Of a DNA stretch of 64,000 nt, positions 17,730-25,884 are shown piece after piece. The stretch is from Paraeggerthella hongkongensis (GTDB lineage Bacteria > Actinomycetota > Coriobacteriia > Coriobacteriales > Eggerthellaceae), in assembly GCF_003340345.1 (NCBI RefSeq), contig NZ_PPTQ01000008.1, positions 1-64,000 on the forward strand, read 5' to 3'. Numbering within the stretch: position 1 is the stretch's first letter; every line of letters starts with the position of its first letter. Below the pieces are notes generated by a model. It worked only from the letters and a program-made list of their open reading frames with translations, did not search any database and was not told where the DNA came from. Both the position numbers and the translations under genes were made by a program.

Positions 17730-17987
17730 TCAGGACAGGCTGGTGTCGCGCGCGCCGTCGTCGGTGTCGGCCACGAGCTCGCCCATGAGCACGTCCACCT
17801 TTTGCTGCGCCTCGGTCAAGCGTCCCTGCAAAGCACGCAGAAGCGACACGCCGCGCTCGTAGCTTCGCAGGCTGTCCTCCAGCTCGAGCGAATTGCTCTC
17901 CAAAACGCCTACGATGCCGTCCAGCTCCGCCATGGCCTCGCGAAACGACAGCTCCTCGATGGGCTTCGGTTCGGTATTCTCCATCAT
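17730..17987 (-). CDS. xseB: exodeoxyribonuclease VII small subunit
   Basis: An 85-residue helical subunit of exonuclease VII, which degrades single-stranded DNA with XseA. The family signature LSFREAMAELDGIVGVLES and LELEDSLRSYERGVSLL is present. The start ATG at 17987 overlaps the xseA stop by four bases (ATGA), and GGGAGG lies seven bases upstream within xseA, so the subunits are translationally coupled. Confidence 0.92.
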   Translation of the reverse strand: MMENTEPKPIEELSFREAMAELDGIVGVLESNSLELEDSLRSYERGVSLLRALQGRLTEAQQKVDVLMGELVADTDDGARDTSLS

Positions 17988-19354
17988 GACACGTCCTCCC
18001 AAACTACGACTTCGGTATCGATTCGATGCGTGTTCTCCACGCGGCAAGCAAGCACGCCGTCGGACACCGACACGTCCACCAGCGAGCCGACAGGAGCCGC
18101 TTCCACGCTTTTCACCACGCCGCCCTCGGCGGTGCGCGCGATGGCGTAGCCGCGACCCAGCACGGCAAGAGGCGAAAGGTCGTTCAGGCGGGCAGCGGCA
18201 AGACCGGCCTGCTGCTCGAACCGCGCAACGACCGCATTGCCCGCAAGGGCAAGCCGATCGCGTTCGCGCGCAAGGCGTTCGCGATCGCGCGCCACGTTCT
18301 GCGGAAGGACGCGCGCAAGGCGTTCGCGCTGACGCTCCAAGCGCTCTTGATCGCGCTCGAGGTTCGCGGGGATGGCGCGGAACAAGCGCTCCGCAGCCAT
18401 GTCAAGCCCTTGCGCCTCGGCCGCGAACAGCAGGTTCGCATCGCGCAGCACGGGCCGGGTCGCAATGCGTCGCACCTCGGCCGTCGCTCGCTCCACGGCG
18501 CGCCCGGCGCTCGCGGCAAGCGATCGCGAACGAGCCTCGAGCACGTGCTCCAAGCTTTCGCGCGCCGGGCTTACCGCTTCCGCGGCAGCCGTGGGCGTAG
18601 AGGCGCGCACGTCGGCTACCATGTCCGCAATGGACGTGTCGGGCTCGTGCCCGATGCCGGTCACCACGGGCACGGGGCATTTCGAGATCGCCCGCGCAAG
18701 GCCTTCGTCGTTGAACGGCATGAGGTCTTCGAACGACCCGCCGCCGCGCACCACGAGGATCACCTCGGCGCCCGCGCGCAGCACGCAGCGCATGCCCTCG
18801 ACGATATCCTCCGGCGCACGCGGACCTTCCACCGGAACACCCGCCAAAACGACGCGCGCTACGGGAAAGCGGCGCCGCAGCGTGCGCAGCACGTCATGGA
18901 CGGCCGCGCCGCGCGGTGAGGTTACCAGGCCGATCGTCAGGGGAAACGCTGGAACGGGCTGTTTGCGCTCCGGCCGCATGAGCCCTTCGGCCTCCAGCTT
19001 GCGCGCCAAGTTCGCCACCTGCAAGCGCAGGTTGCCCTCGCCCGCCAGCGCCACGGAGAACACGTCGAAGTTCATGCGCCCCTTCGCTGCGTACAGCGTG
19101 AAGCGACCGGTCAATTCCACCAGCTGCCCCACGCTCAACTGCACGCCGGACGCCTGGTAGCGATTGACCCACATCATGCAGGGCAGAGCGGCGCTCTTGT
19201 CCTTGACGGTGAAGTACACCGCCTTGTAGCCCGGCTTGTTGGAAAGCTCGGACACTTCGCCCACGAGCCGCACCGTCACGCCTTCGAGCGCGCTTTTCGC
19301 AAGCGACATCGCGGCGGAAACGGAAAGCGCCGCCGATTTTTCCTGTTCGTCCAT
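17984..19354 (-). CDS. xseA: exodeoxyribonuclease VII large subunit
   Basis: A 456-residue catalytic subunit. It has an N-terminal OB-fold (LSVSAAMSLAKSALEGVTVRLVGEVSELSNKPGYKAVYFTVKD), the catalytic domain with ITSPRGAAVHD-like VTSPRGAAVHDVLRTLRRRFP near residue 160, VVRGGGSFEDLMPFNDE near 218, and TGIGHEPDTSIADMVADVRASTPTAAAE near 250. A long helical coiled region follows, and the C-terminal LSPLAVLGRGYAI repeat is intact. It is nine bases downstream of the zinc metallopeptidase stop, so a peptidase-xseA-xseB transcript is likely. Confidence 0.93.
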   Translation of the reverse strand: MDEQEKSAALSVSAAMSLAKSALEGVTVRLVGEVSELSNKPGYKAVYFTVKDKSAALPCMMWVNRYQASGVQLSVGQLVELTGRFTLYAAKGRMNFDVFSVALAGEGNLRLQVANLARKLEAEGLMRPERKQPVPAFPLTIGLVTSPRGAAVHDVLRTLRRRFPVARVVLAGVPVEGPRAPEDIVEGMRCVLRAGAEVILVVRGGGSFEDLMPFNDEGLARAISKCPVPVVTGIGHEPDTSIADMVADVRASTPTAAAEAVSPARESLEHVLEARSRSLAASAGRAVERATAEVRRIATRPVLRDANLLFAAEAQGLDMAAERLFRAIPANLERDQERLERQRERLARVLPQNVARDRERLARERDRLALAGNAVVARFEQQAGLAAARLNDLSPLAVLGRGYAIARTAEGGVVKSVEAAPVGSLVDVSVSDGVLACRVENTHRIDTEVVVWEDVS

Positions 19355-19363
19355 GGATCGACG

Positions 19364-20026
19364 CTATTCCTGGCGCTGGTTCAGCAGCCACAGAAGCTGC
19401 AGGACGGAGGTGAGGGCGGCCGCCACGTAGGTGAGCGCGCATGCGCGCAGCACGCTGAACGAGCCCGCCTGTTCGGACTGCGGCAGCGCAGCGGTGTTCA
19501 TGTACACCATGGCCCGCTTGGAGGCATCGAACTCAACCGGCAGCGTGACCAGCTGGAACAGCACCACAGCACCGTACATGACGATGGCGAGCGTCTGCAT
19601 GCCCATGCTCTGCATGAAAATGCCCAGCATCAGCAAGAAGATCCACGCGTTCGAAGCCAAGTTCACCACGGGCACCAGAGCGCCGCGGATCTTCATGGGC
19701 GCGTAGCCCTGCGCGAACTGGTACGCATGGCCCACCTCGTGGCAAGCGGTAGCCGTGGCGGTGATGGAACGTCCGTCGTACGAATCGGGGCCCAGCGTCA
19801 CCGAGTTCGTGCGCGGGTCGAAGAAGTCCTGGCCGGGACCGCCCCGATGCACCTCGACGCCCGTGATGCCGTAGTACTGCAGCATGCGGCGCGCGGTTTC
19901 AGCGCCGGTCAGGCCCGTGGAAATGGGCACGTGCGTGTACTTCTTCAGCTGGGAATTGACGTACCATGTGGCGAAGCCGCCGATGGCAAGCGTAACGACG
20001 ATCAAGAGGATATACGATGTGCTCAA
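19364..20026 (-). CDS. membrane-bound zinc metallopeptidase (Zn_peptidase_2 type)
   Basis: A 220-residue membrane protease of the YugP/DUF2324-like family. An N-terminal helix (about 5-22) is followed by a soluble part with NSVTLGPDSYDGRSITATATACHEVGHAYQFAQG, where HEVGH is the zinc motif (about 94-98), and then two or three more helices. Its targets are unknown. I place the start at TTG 20026, since AAGGAG lies nine bases upstream and the first helix then begins immediately. It precedes xseA. Confidence 0.8.
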   Translation of the reverse strand: MSTSYILLIVVTLAIGGFATWYVNSQLKKYTHVPISTGLTGAETARRMLQYYGITGVEVHRGGPGQDFFDPRTNSVTLGPDSYDGRSITATATACHEVGHAYQFAQGYAPMKIRGALVPVVNLASNAWIFLLMLGIFMQSMGMQTLAIVMYGAVVLFQLVTLPVEFDASKRAMVYMNTAALPQSEQAGSFSVLRACALTYVAAALTSVLQLLWLLNQRQE

Positions 20027-20182
20027 CTCGAAACACTCCTTCGAAGGGGTAGCTTCCGCGGCCGCTCCGGCCGCTGCATCTCTTACCCTTTCAGTATACA
20101 AGACCCAGAAATCACGCTGAAAACAAGCCGAAAAGCTATGTGAAATCACCAAACGTCCGTCACCGTTTCGTGAACTGCAAGA

Positions 20183-20201
20183 TGCGGGGCCGAGCCCCGC
20201 A
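20183..20201 (-). terminator. possible terminator of rnd
   Basis: A compact 8-bp stem TGCGGGGC/GCCCCGCA with a 3-base loop lies just beyond the rnd stop. The following TCTTGC is a poor T tract, so confidence is modest. Confidence 0.45.
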
Positions 20202-20211
20202 AAGCAGGCGC

Positions 20212-21357
20212 TTACGCGATGCGGTCCACCTTGAGATCGCCCCCGTCGAGTCTGAGCGACAGCTTCCCCTCCAAAAGCTCCAAAAGCTCCTCGCCCACGA
20301 GCGAGCGGCGCCATCCGCGCAAAAGGTCGATGTTGTCGCGATAGCCGCGCGCGACCCGCGCAAGGTCGTCGTGGCTCGCCAAGGTGGGAAACGCCACGCC
20401 GCTTTCCTTCGCACGCAAGCGCACGACAGCCGTCATCATATCAACCTGCGCGTCGACGTTCGGCTCGTTCTTGCTGCACCGATCGACGTCGGGCCAGGAA
20501 TCAGGCGGTGCGTCCAGCGCGGATCCCATGAGCGAAACCACCGCGCGCGCCTCGCGCGTCGACAGCTTGTCGGACATGCCGCGTACCATGAACAATTCGT
20601 CGATGGAACGCGCCTCGCGCTTGCACGCTTCGACGATCTGCTCGTCGGTGATCACCCATTTGCGCGGCACGTCGCGGCGCTGGGCCTCCAGCTCGCGCCA
20701 GGCCGCCACTTCGCGCGCCGCCGAAAGCTGGCGCCGCGACAGCTGCGAGACCCGCTTGAGGCGGCGATAGCGGCTGCGCTCGTCAGTCGCGTACTTGGCC
20801 GGGTCGCTCATCTCCTTGAAGTCGCGATCGAGCCACGAAAGCCTGCCCTTTCGCTCGAGCTGCGCGCGCATGCGCGCGTACATGCGCGGCAAGTACAGCA
20901 CGTCGTCGGCCGCGTATTCCAACTGGGATTCGGACAAGGGCCGACGCGACCAATCGGTGAACGAATCGATCTTCTTGAGCGTGACGCCGCATTCCGTCCC
21001 CACCAGCGCGGCGTAGCCGATCTGCTGCGTGTGGCCCAGAAGGGCCGCCGCCACCTGCGTGTCGAAAATCGGCCGCGGCAGCACGCCCACTTCGCGCAAA
21101 AGAATCTCCAGATCCTGAGAACCCGCATGGAACAGCTTTACGACGCTTTCGTTTTCCAGCACCGGCTTCAGTGCGCCCAGATCGCCGACAGAGAACGGAT
21201 CCACGATAACGGCTTCGTCGTCGGTGGCCAGCTGAATAAGGCACAGCTTGGCGTAGTAGGTTTTCTCACGAAGAAACTCCGTATCGATCGCCAGGACGCT
21301 CGAACGCATGGCGCGCTCGACGAACGCCACGAGGTTTTCTTGGTTTGCTATGTACAC
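20212..21357 (-). CDS. rnd: ribonuclease D
   Basis: A 381-residue DEDDy 3'-5' exoribonuclease acting on tRNA precursors and other structured RNA ends. Exo motifs: SVLAIDTEFLREKTYY near residue 20 (Exo I), LFHAGSQDLEIL near 78 (Exo II), and YAADDVLYLPRMY near 147 (Exo III, with the catalytic Tyr). A helical HRDC-type C-terminal half follows. GTG at 21357 is preferred: AAGGAA is eight bases upstream and the protein then begins (VYIANQENLVAFVE) just where E. coli RNase D does. An upstream ATG at 21408 would add 17 residues. It is divergent from the lipid kinase gene. Confidence 0.9.
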   Translation of the reverse strand: MYIANQENLVAFVERAMRSSVLAIDTEFLREKTYYAKLCLIQLATDDEAVIVDPFSVGDLGALKPVLENESVVKLFHAGSQDLEILLREVGVLPRPIFDTQVAAALLGHTQQIGYAALVGTECGVTLKKIDSFTDWSRRPLSESQLEYAADDVLYLPRMYARMRAQLERKGRLSWLDRDFKEMSDPAKYATDERSRYRRLKRVSQLSRRQLSAAREVAAWRELEAQRRDVPRKWVITDEQIVEACKREARSIDELFMVRGMSDKLSTREARAVVSLMGSALDAPPDSWPDVDRCSKNEPNVDAQVDMMTAVVRLRAKESGVAFPTLASHDDLARVARGYRDNIDLLRGWRRSLVGEELLELLEGKLSLRLDGGDLKVDRIA

Positions 21358-21427
21358 CGGGGGTTCCTTACCTTGTGTTTCACGCTCTATGTTGTACCAT
21401 GCCATCATAGCAACTGAAAGGGAATCT

Positions 21428-22336
21428 GTGAAACTGCTCGTCATCAACAATCTCTCGTCCGGGTTCGGAGACGGCTCCGTATACGACTTCATCCGCTCCG
21501 CCGTCCAAGACGGCGACGAGGTGTGCGTCCGCTCAACCGACGGAACGACTCCCGTGAGCGCGCTGCTCGACGACGCCGCATCCTACGATGCCGTGGTTGC
21601 AAGCGGCGGCGACGGCACGGTGGCGACGGTCAACTATCTGCTGGCGAACACGGGCGTGCCCGTTTTGCCGTTTCCCGCGGGAACCGCGAACCTGCTTGCG
21701 CTGAACCTCTCCTCGCCTCTTGAGCCGCACGCCTTGGCGAAGATGGTTAGGGAGATGCGCACCCTCGACTTCGACATGGGCGAAATCGAGGTGGCCGACA
21801 AGCGGTTCGGCTTCGGCATCATGGCCGGAGCAGGCTACGACGCCGCCATCATGCACGGTGCCGAACCTGCAAAGCGCCTGTTCGGACCTATGGCTTATCT
21901 TTCGGCGGCCATCGCGAACCCTCTGCCGCAAACGTCGCGCTTCACCATCGAGCTGGACGGCGAAACCGTGCAGAGCGAGGGCGTGGGCATCCTTTTGGTG
22001 AACTTCTCCCGCATCCAATTCGACATCGCCGTCACGCACGAGAACAAGCCGCGCGACGGCGTGTTCGACGTGGTGGTGCTCAAAGCGCAGAACGCCTTCG
22101 AGCTGATACCGGCTCTGCTCGCGGGAATCCTGGATCGAGGGGGCGACTTCCCCGATCGCACGGGCGCCCTGGAAATCCACCGCGCCCGCACGGTGCGCGT
22201 GGAGGCCGATCCGCCCATGGAAGTGCAGTACGACGGCGAAGCCACCCGCCTCACCACCCCCTTCAGCGCGCGCATGATGCCGCATGCGGCACGCCTCATC
22301 GTGTCGGAAGAAGGCTACAACCAGTTCGCGGAATAG
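21428..22336 (+). CDS. diacylglycerol kinase-family lipid kinase
   Basis: A 302-residue DAGK_cat/YegS-type lipid kinase. The nucleotide motif VVASGGDGTVATVNYLLA lies near residue 58 and PFPAGTANLLALNL near 81; a C-terminal beta-sandwich follows. Family members phosphorylate diacylglycerol or related lipids at the membrane face. The start is GTG at 21428 after GAAAGGGAATCT. A nearby upstream ATG at 21308 falls inside rnd and lacks a ribosome site. The exact lipid substrate is not readable from the sequence. Confidence 0.85.
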   Translation: MKLLVINNLSSGFGDGSVYDFIRSAVQDGDEVCVRSTDGTTPVSALLDDAASYDAVVASGGDGTVATVNYLLANTGVPVLPFPAGTANLLALNLSSPLEPHALAKMVREMRTLDFDMGEIEVADKRFGFGIMAGAGYDAAIMHGAEPAKRLFGPMAYLSAAIANPLPQTSRFTIELDGETVQSEGVGILLVNFSRIQFDIAVTHENKPRDGVFDVVVLKAQNAFELIPALLAGILDRGGDFPDRTGALEIHRARTVRVEADPPMEVQYDGEATRLTTPFSARMMPHAARLIVSEEGYNQFAE

Positions 22337-22399
22337 CCGCTTCGCGCCGTGCGCTTATCGGCTTCGACGCGCTTCCGCGCCAGCATCGGGGACGTTTCC

Positions 22400-22506
22400 T
22401 CGCGAACCCCGCAACCTCACGACCCTTGCGAACCTTGCGCCCCGTTGCGAACCCCGCAACCCCCGTGAACGTCACGAACCCTGCACCCCCGCAAACCTCG
22501 CCCGCG
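22400..22506. other. low-complexity CGAACCCCGCAACC-rich spacer
   Basis: About 100 bases of irregular repeats of words such as CGAACCCCGCAACC and CGAACCTTGCG lead into repeat copy 2. No gene or named signal is seen. It looks like degenerate tandem sequence. Confidence 0.5.
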
Positions 22507-22648
22507 TGTCAAAACGGACGAGTTTTGCGGGGGTTTTTGCGCTTTCGCCCGAAGGTTGTGCGCCGAGGTTTTTTATCGTCCCAGGTCACAGAGTCGACGG
22601 TTGCTTTTATTCTCGTTTGAGGACCAGCAAAACTCGTCCGTTTTGACA
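22507..22648 (+). repeat. 142-bp dispersed element, copy 2
   Basis: Same length, termini and right third (TTTGAGGACCAGCAAAAC) as the other copies, with perfectly complementary 22-bp terminal repeats. The middle about 70 bases is the most diverged of the set. It lies between the ends of the convergent lipid-kinase and terC genes. Confidence 0.9.
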
Positions 22649-22701
22649 CGCACGGCAACAGCACCCGGCATCGCGCACGCCAGCGCGACGGCGCGCGCAA
22701 A

Positions 22702-22735
22702 ACGGCCGTGCAGCTTGTTGCAGCTGCACGGCCGT
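22702..22735 (-). terminator. rho-independent terminator of terC
   Basis: A perfect 14-bp stem ACGGCCGTGCAGCT/AGCTGCACGGCCGT with a 6-base loop, followed on the minus strand by TTTTGC. It lies 30 bases past the terC stop. Confidence 0.85.
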
Positions 22736-22765
22736 TCGTCAGCGAACCATCGGGAAGGGACAGCC

Positions 22766-23878
22766 CTACTTGTCCTTCGGAACCTCGTAGGTGGGATCGT
22801 CGCCGGAAACGTCCTCCACGTGCGCCCCGATCTCAAGCGGCGCACTGAACGATTCCCCGGCCGCGGCAGAACCGGCCATCAGCTCTTTGAACGATGCGGC
22901 GTCCTCGCCCACCATCGGCATCATCACGTACACGTTGTTGCCGATGATCACCGGACGGACGCGATCGGCAACGGCGTCGCGCGCCGCGTCGGCCGGCTTG
23001 CCGGAGGCCACGTCGGCAGCCGCCTCGCGCTTGAGCTCTTCAAGCATCTCGGTGCGCACGTTTTCGATCTGAGCTGCCGTCTCGTTCTTCCAGCGCTCCT
23101 TGCGCCACGCAAGGAAGTTCGCGTTGTAGCGCATCTGGATAAGCTCGAGCACGATGCAGAACACCATGGCGAAGTACACGATCAGCTTCTCAAGCGGCAT
23201 GTGCAGAAGCTCGATGCCCGTATGGAAGCCGGCGCTGTCGATGACGAGCAACCCGCCGATAGCCACGATGAACGTAAGCGCGAGCATCTTCATCTCGGGA
23301 TGACCGTTGATGAAGTTGGAGATGGGGTCGATGAAGATCATCATCAAGAACACGGCCGACATGACCGCGATGATCATGATGATAAGGTGGTCGGCCATGC
23401 CCACCGCCGTGATGACCGAGTCGATGGAGAACACCAGGTCCATGACCATGATGGTGCCCACGGCCTGCGGCAGCGCGATGCGGTGCAGCGCCTTGTGCTC
23501 TTCGCAATGCTCGGCCTTGACCTCGGTGAGCTTGAGCGTATCGCGCAGCTCGGCGATGCCCTTGTAGATCAAGTACCCGCCGCCGATCAGCAGAACCAGG
23601 TCGCGCACGGAGAATCCGTGGGTGTAGGGGCCCAGGTCGACCGTGAACAAAGGCTCGGTCATGTGCACGAGGAACGAGGCGAAGCACAGAAACACGATGC
23701 GCATGACGAGCGCGCCGGCAAGGCCGAGCTTGCGACCGATGTGCTGCTTGTCCTCGGGCAGGCGGTTCGTCGTGATGGAGATGAACACCAGGTTGTCCAC
23801 GCCCAGCACGATCTCCAGGAAAATGAGGCTGACCAAGCTGATCCAAGCCTCGGGTGATGCGAAGATTGAAAGATCCAC
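22766..23878 (-). CDS. TerC-family integral membrane protein
   Basis: A 370-residue TerC-family protein with about seven or eight helices and the acidic in-membrane motifs LEIVLGVDNLVFISI near residue 21 and MVMDLVFSIDSVITAVGM near 144. A cytoplasmic extension of about 115 residues follows the last helix (from about 255), rich in charged residues. TerC proteins are linked to metal (especially manganese) handling during secretion and to tellurite resistance. The yybP-ykoY riboswitch directly upstream supports manganese export or homeostasis as its job. Upstream and downstream terminators make it a single-gene unit. Confidence 0.88.
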   Translation of the reverse strand: MDLSIFASPEAWISLVSLIFLEIVLGVDNLVFISITTNRLPEDKQHIGRKLGLAGALVMRIVFLCFASFLVHMTEPLFTVDLGPYTHGFSVRDLVLLIGGGYLIYKGIAELRDTLKLTEVKAEHCEEHKALHRIALPQAVGTIMVMDLVFSIDSVITAVGMADHLIIMIIAVMSAVFLMMIFIDPISNFINGHPEMKMLALTFIVAIGGLLVIDSAGFHTGIELLHMPLEKLIVYFAMVFCIVLELIQMRYNANFLAWRKERWKNETAAQIENVRTEMLEELKREAAADVASGKPADAARDAVADRVRPVIIGNNVYVMMPMVGEDAASFKELMAGSAAAGESFSAPLEIGAHVEDVSGDDPTYEVPKDK

Positions 23879-23943
23879 GGGTTGATTGCTCCTTCTGCTG
23901 CTTCTTCGGTTGCTCGTCTTTTCCCGGGGAAGGCGCAGCTCAC

Positions 23944-23995
23944 AAAAAAAGACTCATGGCGCGGCTGCAGATGCATGCGAACCGCGCCATGAGTC
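23944..23995 (-). terminator. riboswitch-controlled terminator upstream of terC
   Basis: A 14-bp stem GACTCATGGCGCGG/CCGCGCCATGAGTC around a 17-base loop with seven T after it on the minus strand, ending about 65 bases before the terC start. It begins within the 3' conserved GAGAC of the aptamer, so ligand binding and terminator folding compete. Confidence 0.88.
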
Positions 23996-24092
23996 TCGTT
24001 AATTAAGACACGCCAGACCTTTCGGCCATGATGTTGAACGTGTCGCATGCGCGCTAAAGCCGCATGCCAACTACTCCCCCACGGGCGGATCG
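23944..24092 (-). promoter_or_regulatory. yybP-ykoY (manganese) riboswitch
   Basis: Reading the minus strand, the leader has GTGGGGGAGTAGTTGGC, then GTTCAACATCATGGCC, a GGCCGAAAGGTC hairpin and a late GAGAC, in the order of the yybP-ykoY aptamer core. An intrinsic terminator overlaps its 3' end, and a promoter sits just upstream. This RNA family senses Mn2+ and controls TerC/YkoY and other manganese exporters, which fits the terC gene that follows. It probably turns the gene on when manganese is high. The 5' boundary is estimated from the promoter. Confidence 0.88.
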
Positions 24093-24093
24093 T

Positions 24094-24122
24094 ATCCTAA
24101 CACGAGGTTCCCACGTCGGCAA
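24094..24122 (-). promoter_or_regulatory. promoter of the terC leader
   Basis: On the minus strand, -35 TTGCCG and -10 TAGGAT are separated by 17 bases, placing the transcript start near 24087, immediately before the aptamer. Confidence 0.6.
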
Positions 24123-24123
24123 T

Positions 24124-24131
24124 GCTATACT
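24124..24131 (+). promoter_or_regulatory. extended -10 promoter of the following gene
   Basis: TGCTATACT (extended -10) lies about 55 bases before the plus-strand start at 24186 and overlaps the divergent terC promoter, so the two may compete for polymerase. Confidence 0.45.
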
Positions 24132-24185
24132 ACGCAATGCACAAAATCATCCCGGACGAACCCGAGACCTCCTGCAGGAGATGCC

Positions 24186-24977
24186 ATGCAGTTCAATTTC
24201 TTCAACAAGCGCAACGACTACGTCGAAAGCGACGGTCCCGTCCGCTACCTGGACGCCAGCGGCCTTCAACGCCCGCTCGACATGCCGCGCTCCCAACTGG
24301 CCATCATGGGCCTGTTCGTGGCGGCAGCTGCCGTCATCGGCGGATTCATGCTGTTCAACGTGCTTGACGAGGTGCAGGGCAAAGCAGCCCGCGCCCAGGC
24401 GAACGTCGAACAGAACCTGGCTCGCGAAGTTACGTACGACCTGCCGGTTTTGCCCTCCGTCATCCAAAACGGCGACAACGCCAGCATCAAGCAGGGATTC
24501 GTGGACGCCGGCGCAACCATCTACGACACCACGAGCGAAGAGGAAGCCGCCGCCGGCAACATGGACATCATCAAGCTGCCCTCCGACGTGAGCGAGCTTG
24601 ACGCGGGCGTCCTGTACAGCAAGGGCATAGCGAACCTGAGCGCCGCCGAAGCCGCGCTGCTGCTGAACGGGTCGTGGACCCTCGAGGTCGACCGCAGCGA
24701 AGGCGTTTCCATGCGCGTCACGTACGCGGACTTCACGTCGGGAACCGTGGAAGCGGCCGTGCAGGCGGCCATCGCCTCCGAAGGATTCGACCCGGCCACT
24801 ACCCCCGAGGGCGGCGCGGGCGTCGACGAGGTGGGCAACACCTTCCAAACCGGCACCGTCGACGTAGGGGGCACCGTCTACACCTGGAAGGTGTCCGCCA
24901 TCGCGCTTTCCAGCGTCTACGACATCTCCGGCCTGCCCGACACCGCCGTGTACGTCGGCGTACGCCTCACGCTGTAG
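24186..24977 (+). CDS. membrane-anchored protein of unknown function
   Basis: A 263-residue protein I do not recognise. Residues 1-35 are polar and cytoplasmic, about 36-60 form one transmembrane helix (LAIMGLFVAAAAVIGGFMLFNV), and the rest is an acidic, Ala/Gly-rich outer domain with alternating strand-like segments ending VYVGVRLTL. No cysteines are seen in the outer domain and no lipobox. The start has CTGCAGGAGATGCC upstream. It is divergent from terC with overlapping promoters, and has its own terminator. A substrate-binding or cell-wall role is possible but unsupported. Confidence 0.7.
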   Translation: MQFNFFNKRNDYVESDGPVRYLDASGLQRPLDMPRSQLAIMGLFVAAAAVIGGFMLFNVLDEVQGKAARAQANVEQNLAREVTYDLPVLPSVIQNGDNASIKQGFVDAGATIYDTTSEEEAAAGNMDIIKLPSDVSELDAGVLYSKGIANLSAAEAALLLNGSWTLEVDRSEGVSMRVTYADFTSGTVEAAVQAAIASEGFDPATTPEGGAGVDEVGNTFQTGTVDVGGTVYTWKVSAIALSSVYDISGLPDTAVYVGVRLTL

Positions 24978-24992
24978 CAGACAAACCGCAGG

Positions 24993-25021
24993 AAGACGGG
25001 GTCATCGACCCCGTCTTTTTC
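24993..25021 (+). terminator. rho-independent terminator
   Basis: An 11-bp stem AAGACGGGGTC/GACCCCGTCTT with a 3-base loop and a T run, 15 bases after the stop of the membrane-anchored protein gene. Confidence 0.9.
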
Positions 25022-25188
25022 GATGCCGGGCTTCGTTTTCCCGTTTCGCCCTTCCCTAATATCCTCGCAAAAGAATAGAAGAAAACCCTCGCAACAAGGC
25101 GGGTTTATCCTCTCCTCGCACTCGGACATACCCCGATAGGCACCGCGCCCGTTCAAGCGCATGATACAGGGTACGAGGAGGGGATTTC

Positions 25189-25797
25189 ATGAAACTATCA
25201 AGCGTCATAGCGGGCGCATCGGCCGCCATCGTGGCCTTCCAGGCAGTTGCCTACGCCTCTCGCGGCGAGTCCAGCTTGCTGCGCCCTCCGGGAGCGCAGG
25301 GCGAATCCGATTTCATGGCGCGCTGCATCAAATGCGGCAAGTGCATCGAAGCGTGCCCGTACCAAGCGCTCAAGCCCGCAGGCAACGAAGCCGGCATGGC
25401 CGTCGGCACGCCGCGCATCGACGCGCGCGACCAGGCGTGCCGCCTTTGCGAAGACTTCCCCTGCGTCGACGTCTGCCCCACCGGCGCGCTGCGCGACGTA
25501 TCTGCGCGCTCCGACGTGCGCATGGGCGTAGCCGTCATCGACGAGGAAGGCTGCATCGCGTTTCAAGGCATGCGCTGCGAGGTGTGCTACCGCGCCTGCC
25601 CCCTTATCGACCAGGCCATCGTCATCGACTACCGCATGCGCGAAGGCGACGCCATCCACACGCTGTTCGCCCCCGTCATCGACGAGGACGCGTGCGTCGG
25701 CTGCGGGCTGTGCGTCGAGCGCTGCGTGGTCAGCGAGCCGACCGTGCCCATCCGCATCGCGACCGATGCGGAACGCGCGCGAGGCAATCCGCAGTAA
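25189..25797 (+). CDS. napG: NapG-type ferredoxin
   Basis: A 202-residue exported iron-sulfur protein of the NapG group, which passes electrons from quinol or NapH toward NapA. An N-terminal hydrophobic segment lacks a twin-arginine (KLSSVIAGASAAIVAFQAVAYASRGESS), so export may rely on a partner. Four [4Fe-4S] motifs are visible: CIKCGKCIEACP near residue 45, CRLCEDFPCVDVCP near 84, CEVCYRACP near 128, and CVGCGLCVERC near 167. GAGGAGGGGATTTC precedes the start. It is the first gene of the nap cluster. Confidence 0.85.
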   Translation: MKLSSVIAGASAAIVAFQAVAYASRGESSLLRPPGAQGESDFMARCIKCGKCIEACPYQALKPAGNEAGMAVGTPRIDARDQACRLCEDFPCVDVCPTGALRDVSARSDVRMGVAVIDEEGCIAFQGMRCEVCYRACPLIDQAIVIDYRMREGDAIHTLFAPVIDEDACVGCGLCVERCVVSEPTVPIRIATDAERARGNPQ

Positions 25798-25884
25798 CGA
25801 AGCTGCGAACGAGGTTTCACACCGTCCGGACGGCGGTTGAGGACACGAATGCAACGGGAGAGAAACGGGAGAAGGAGGGATGTC

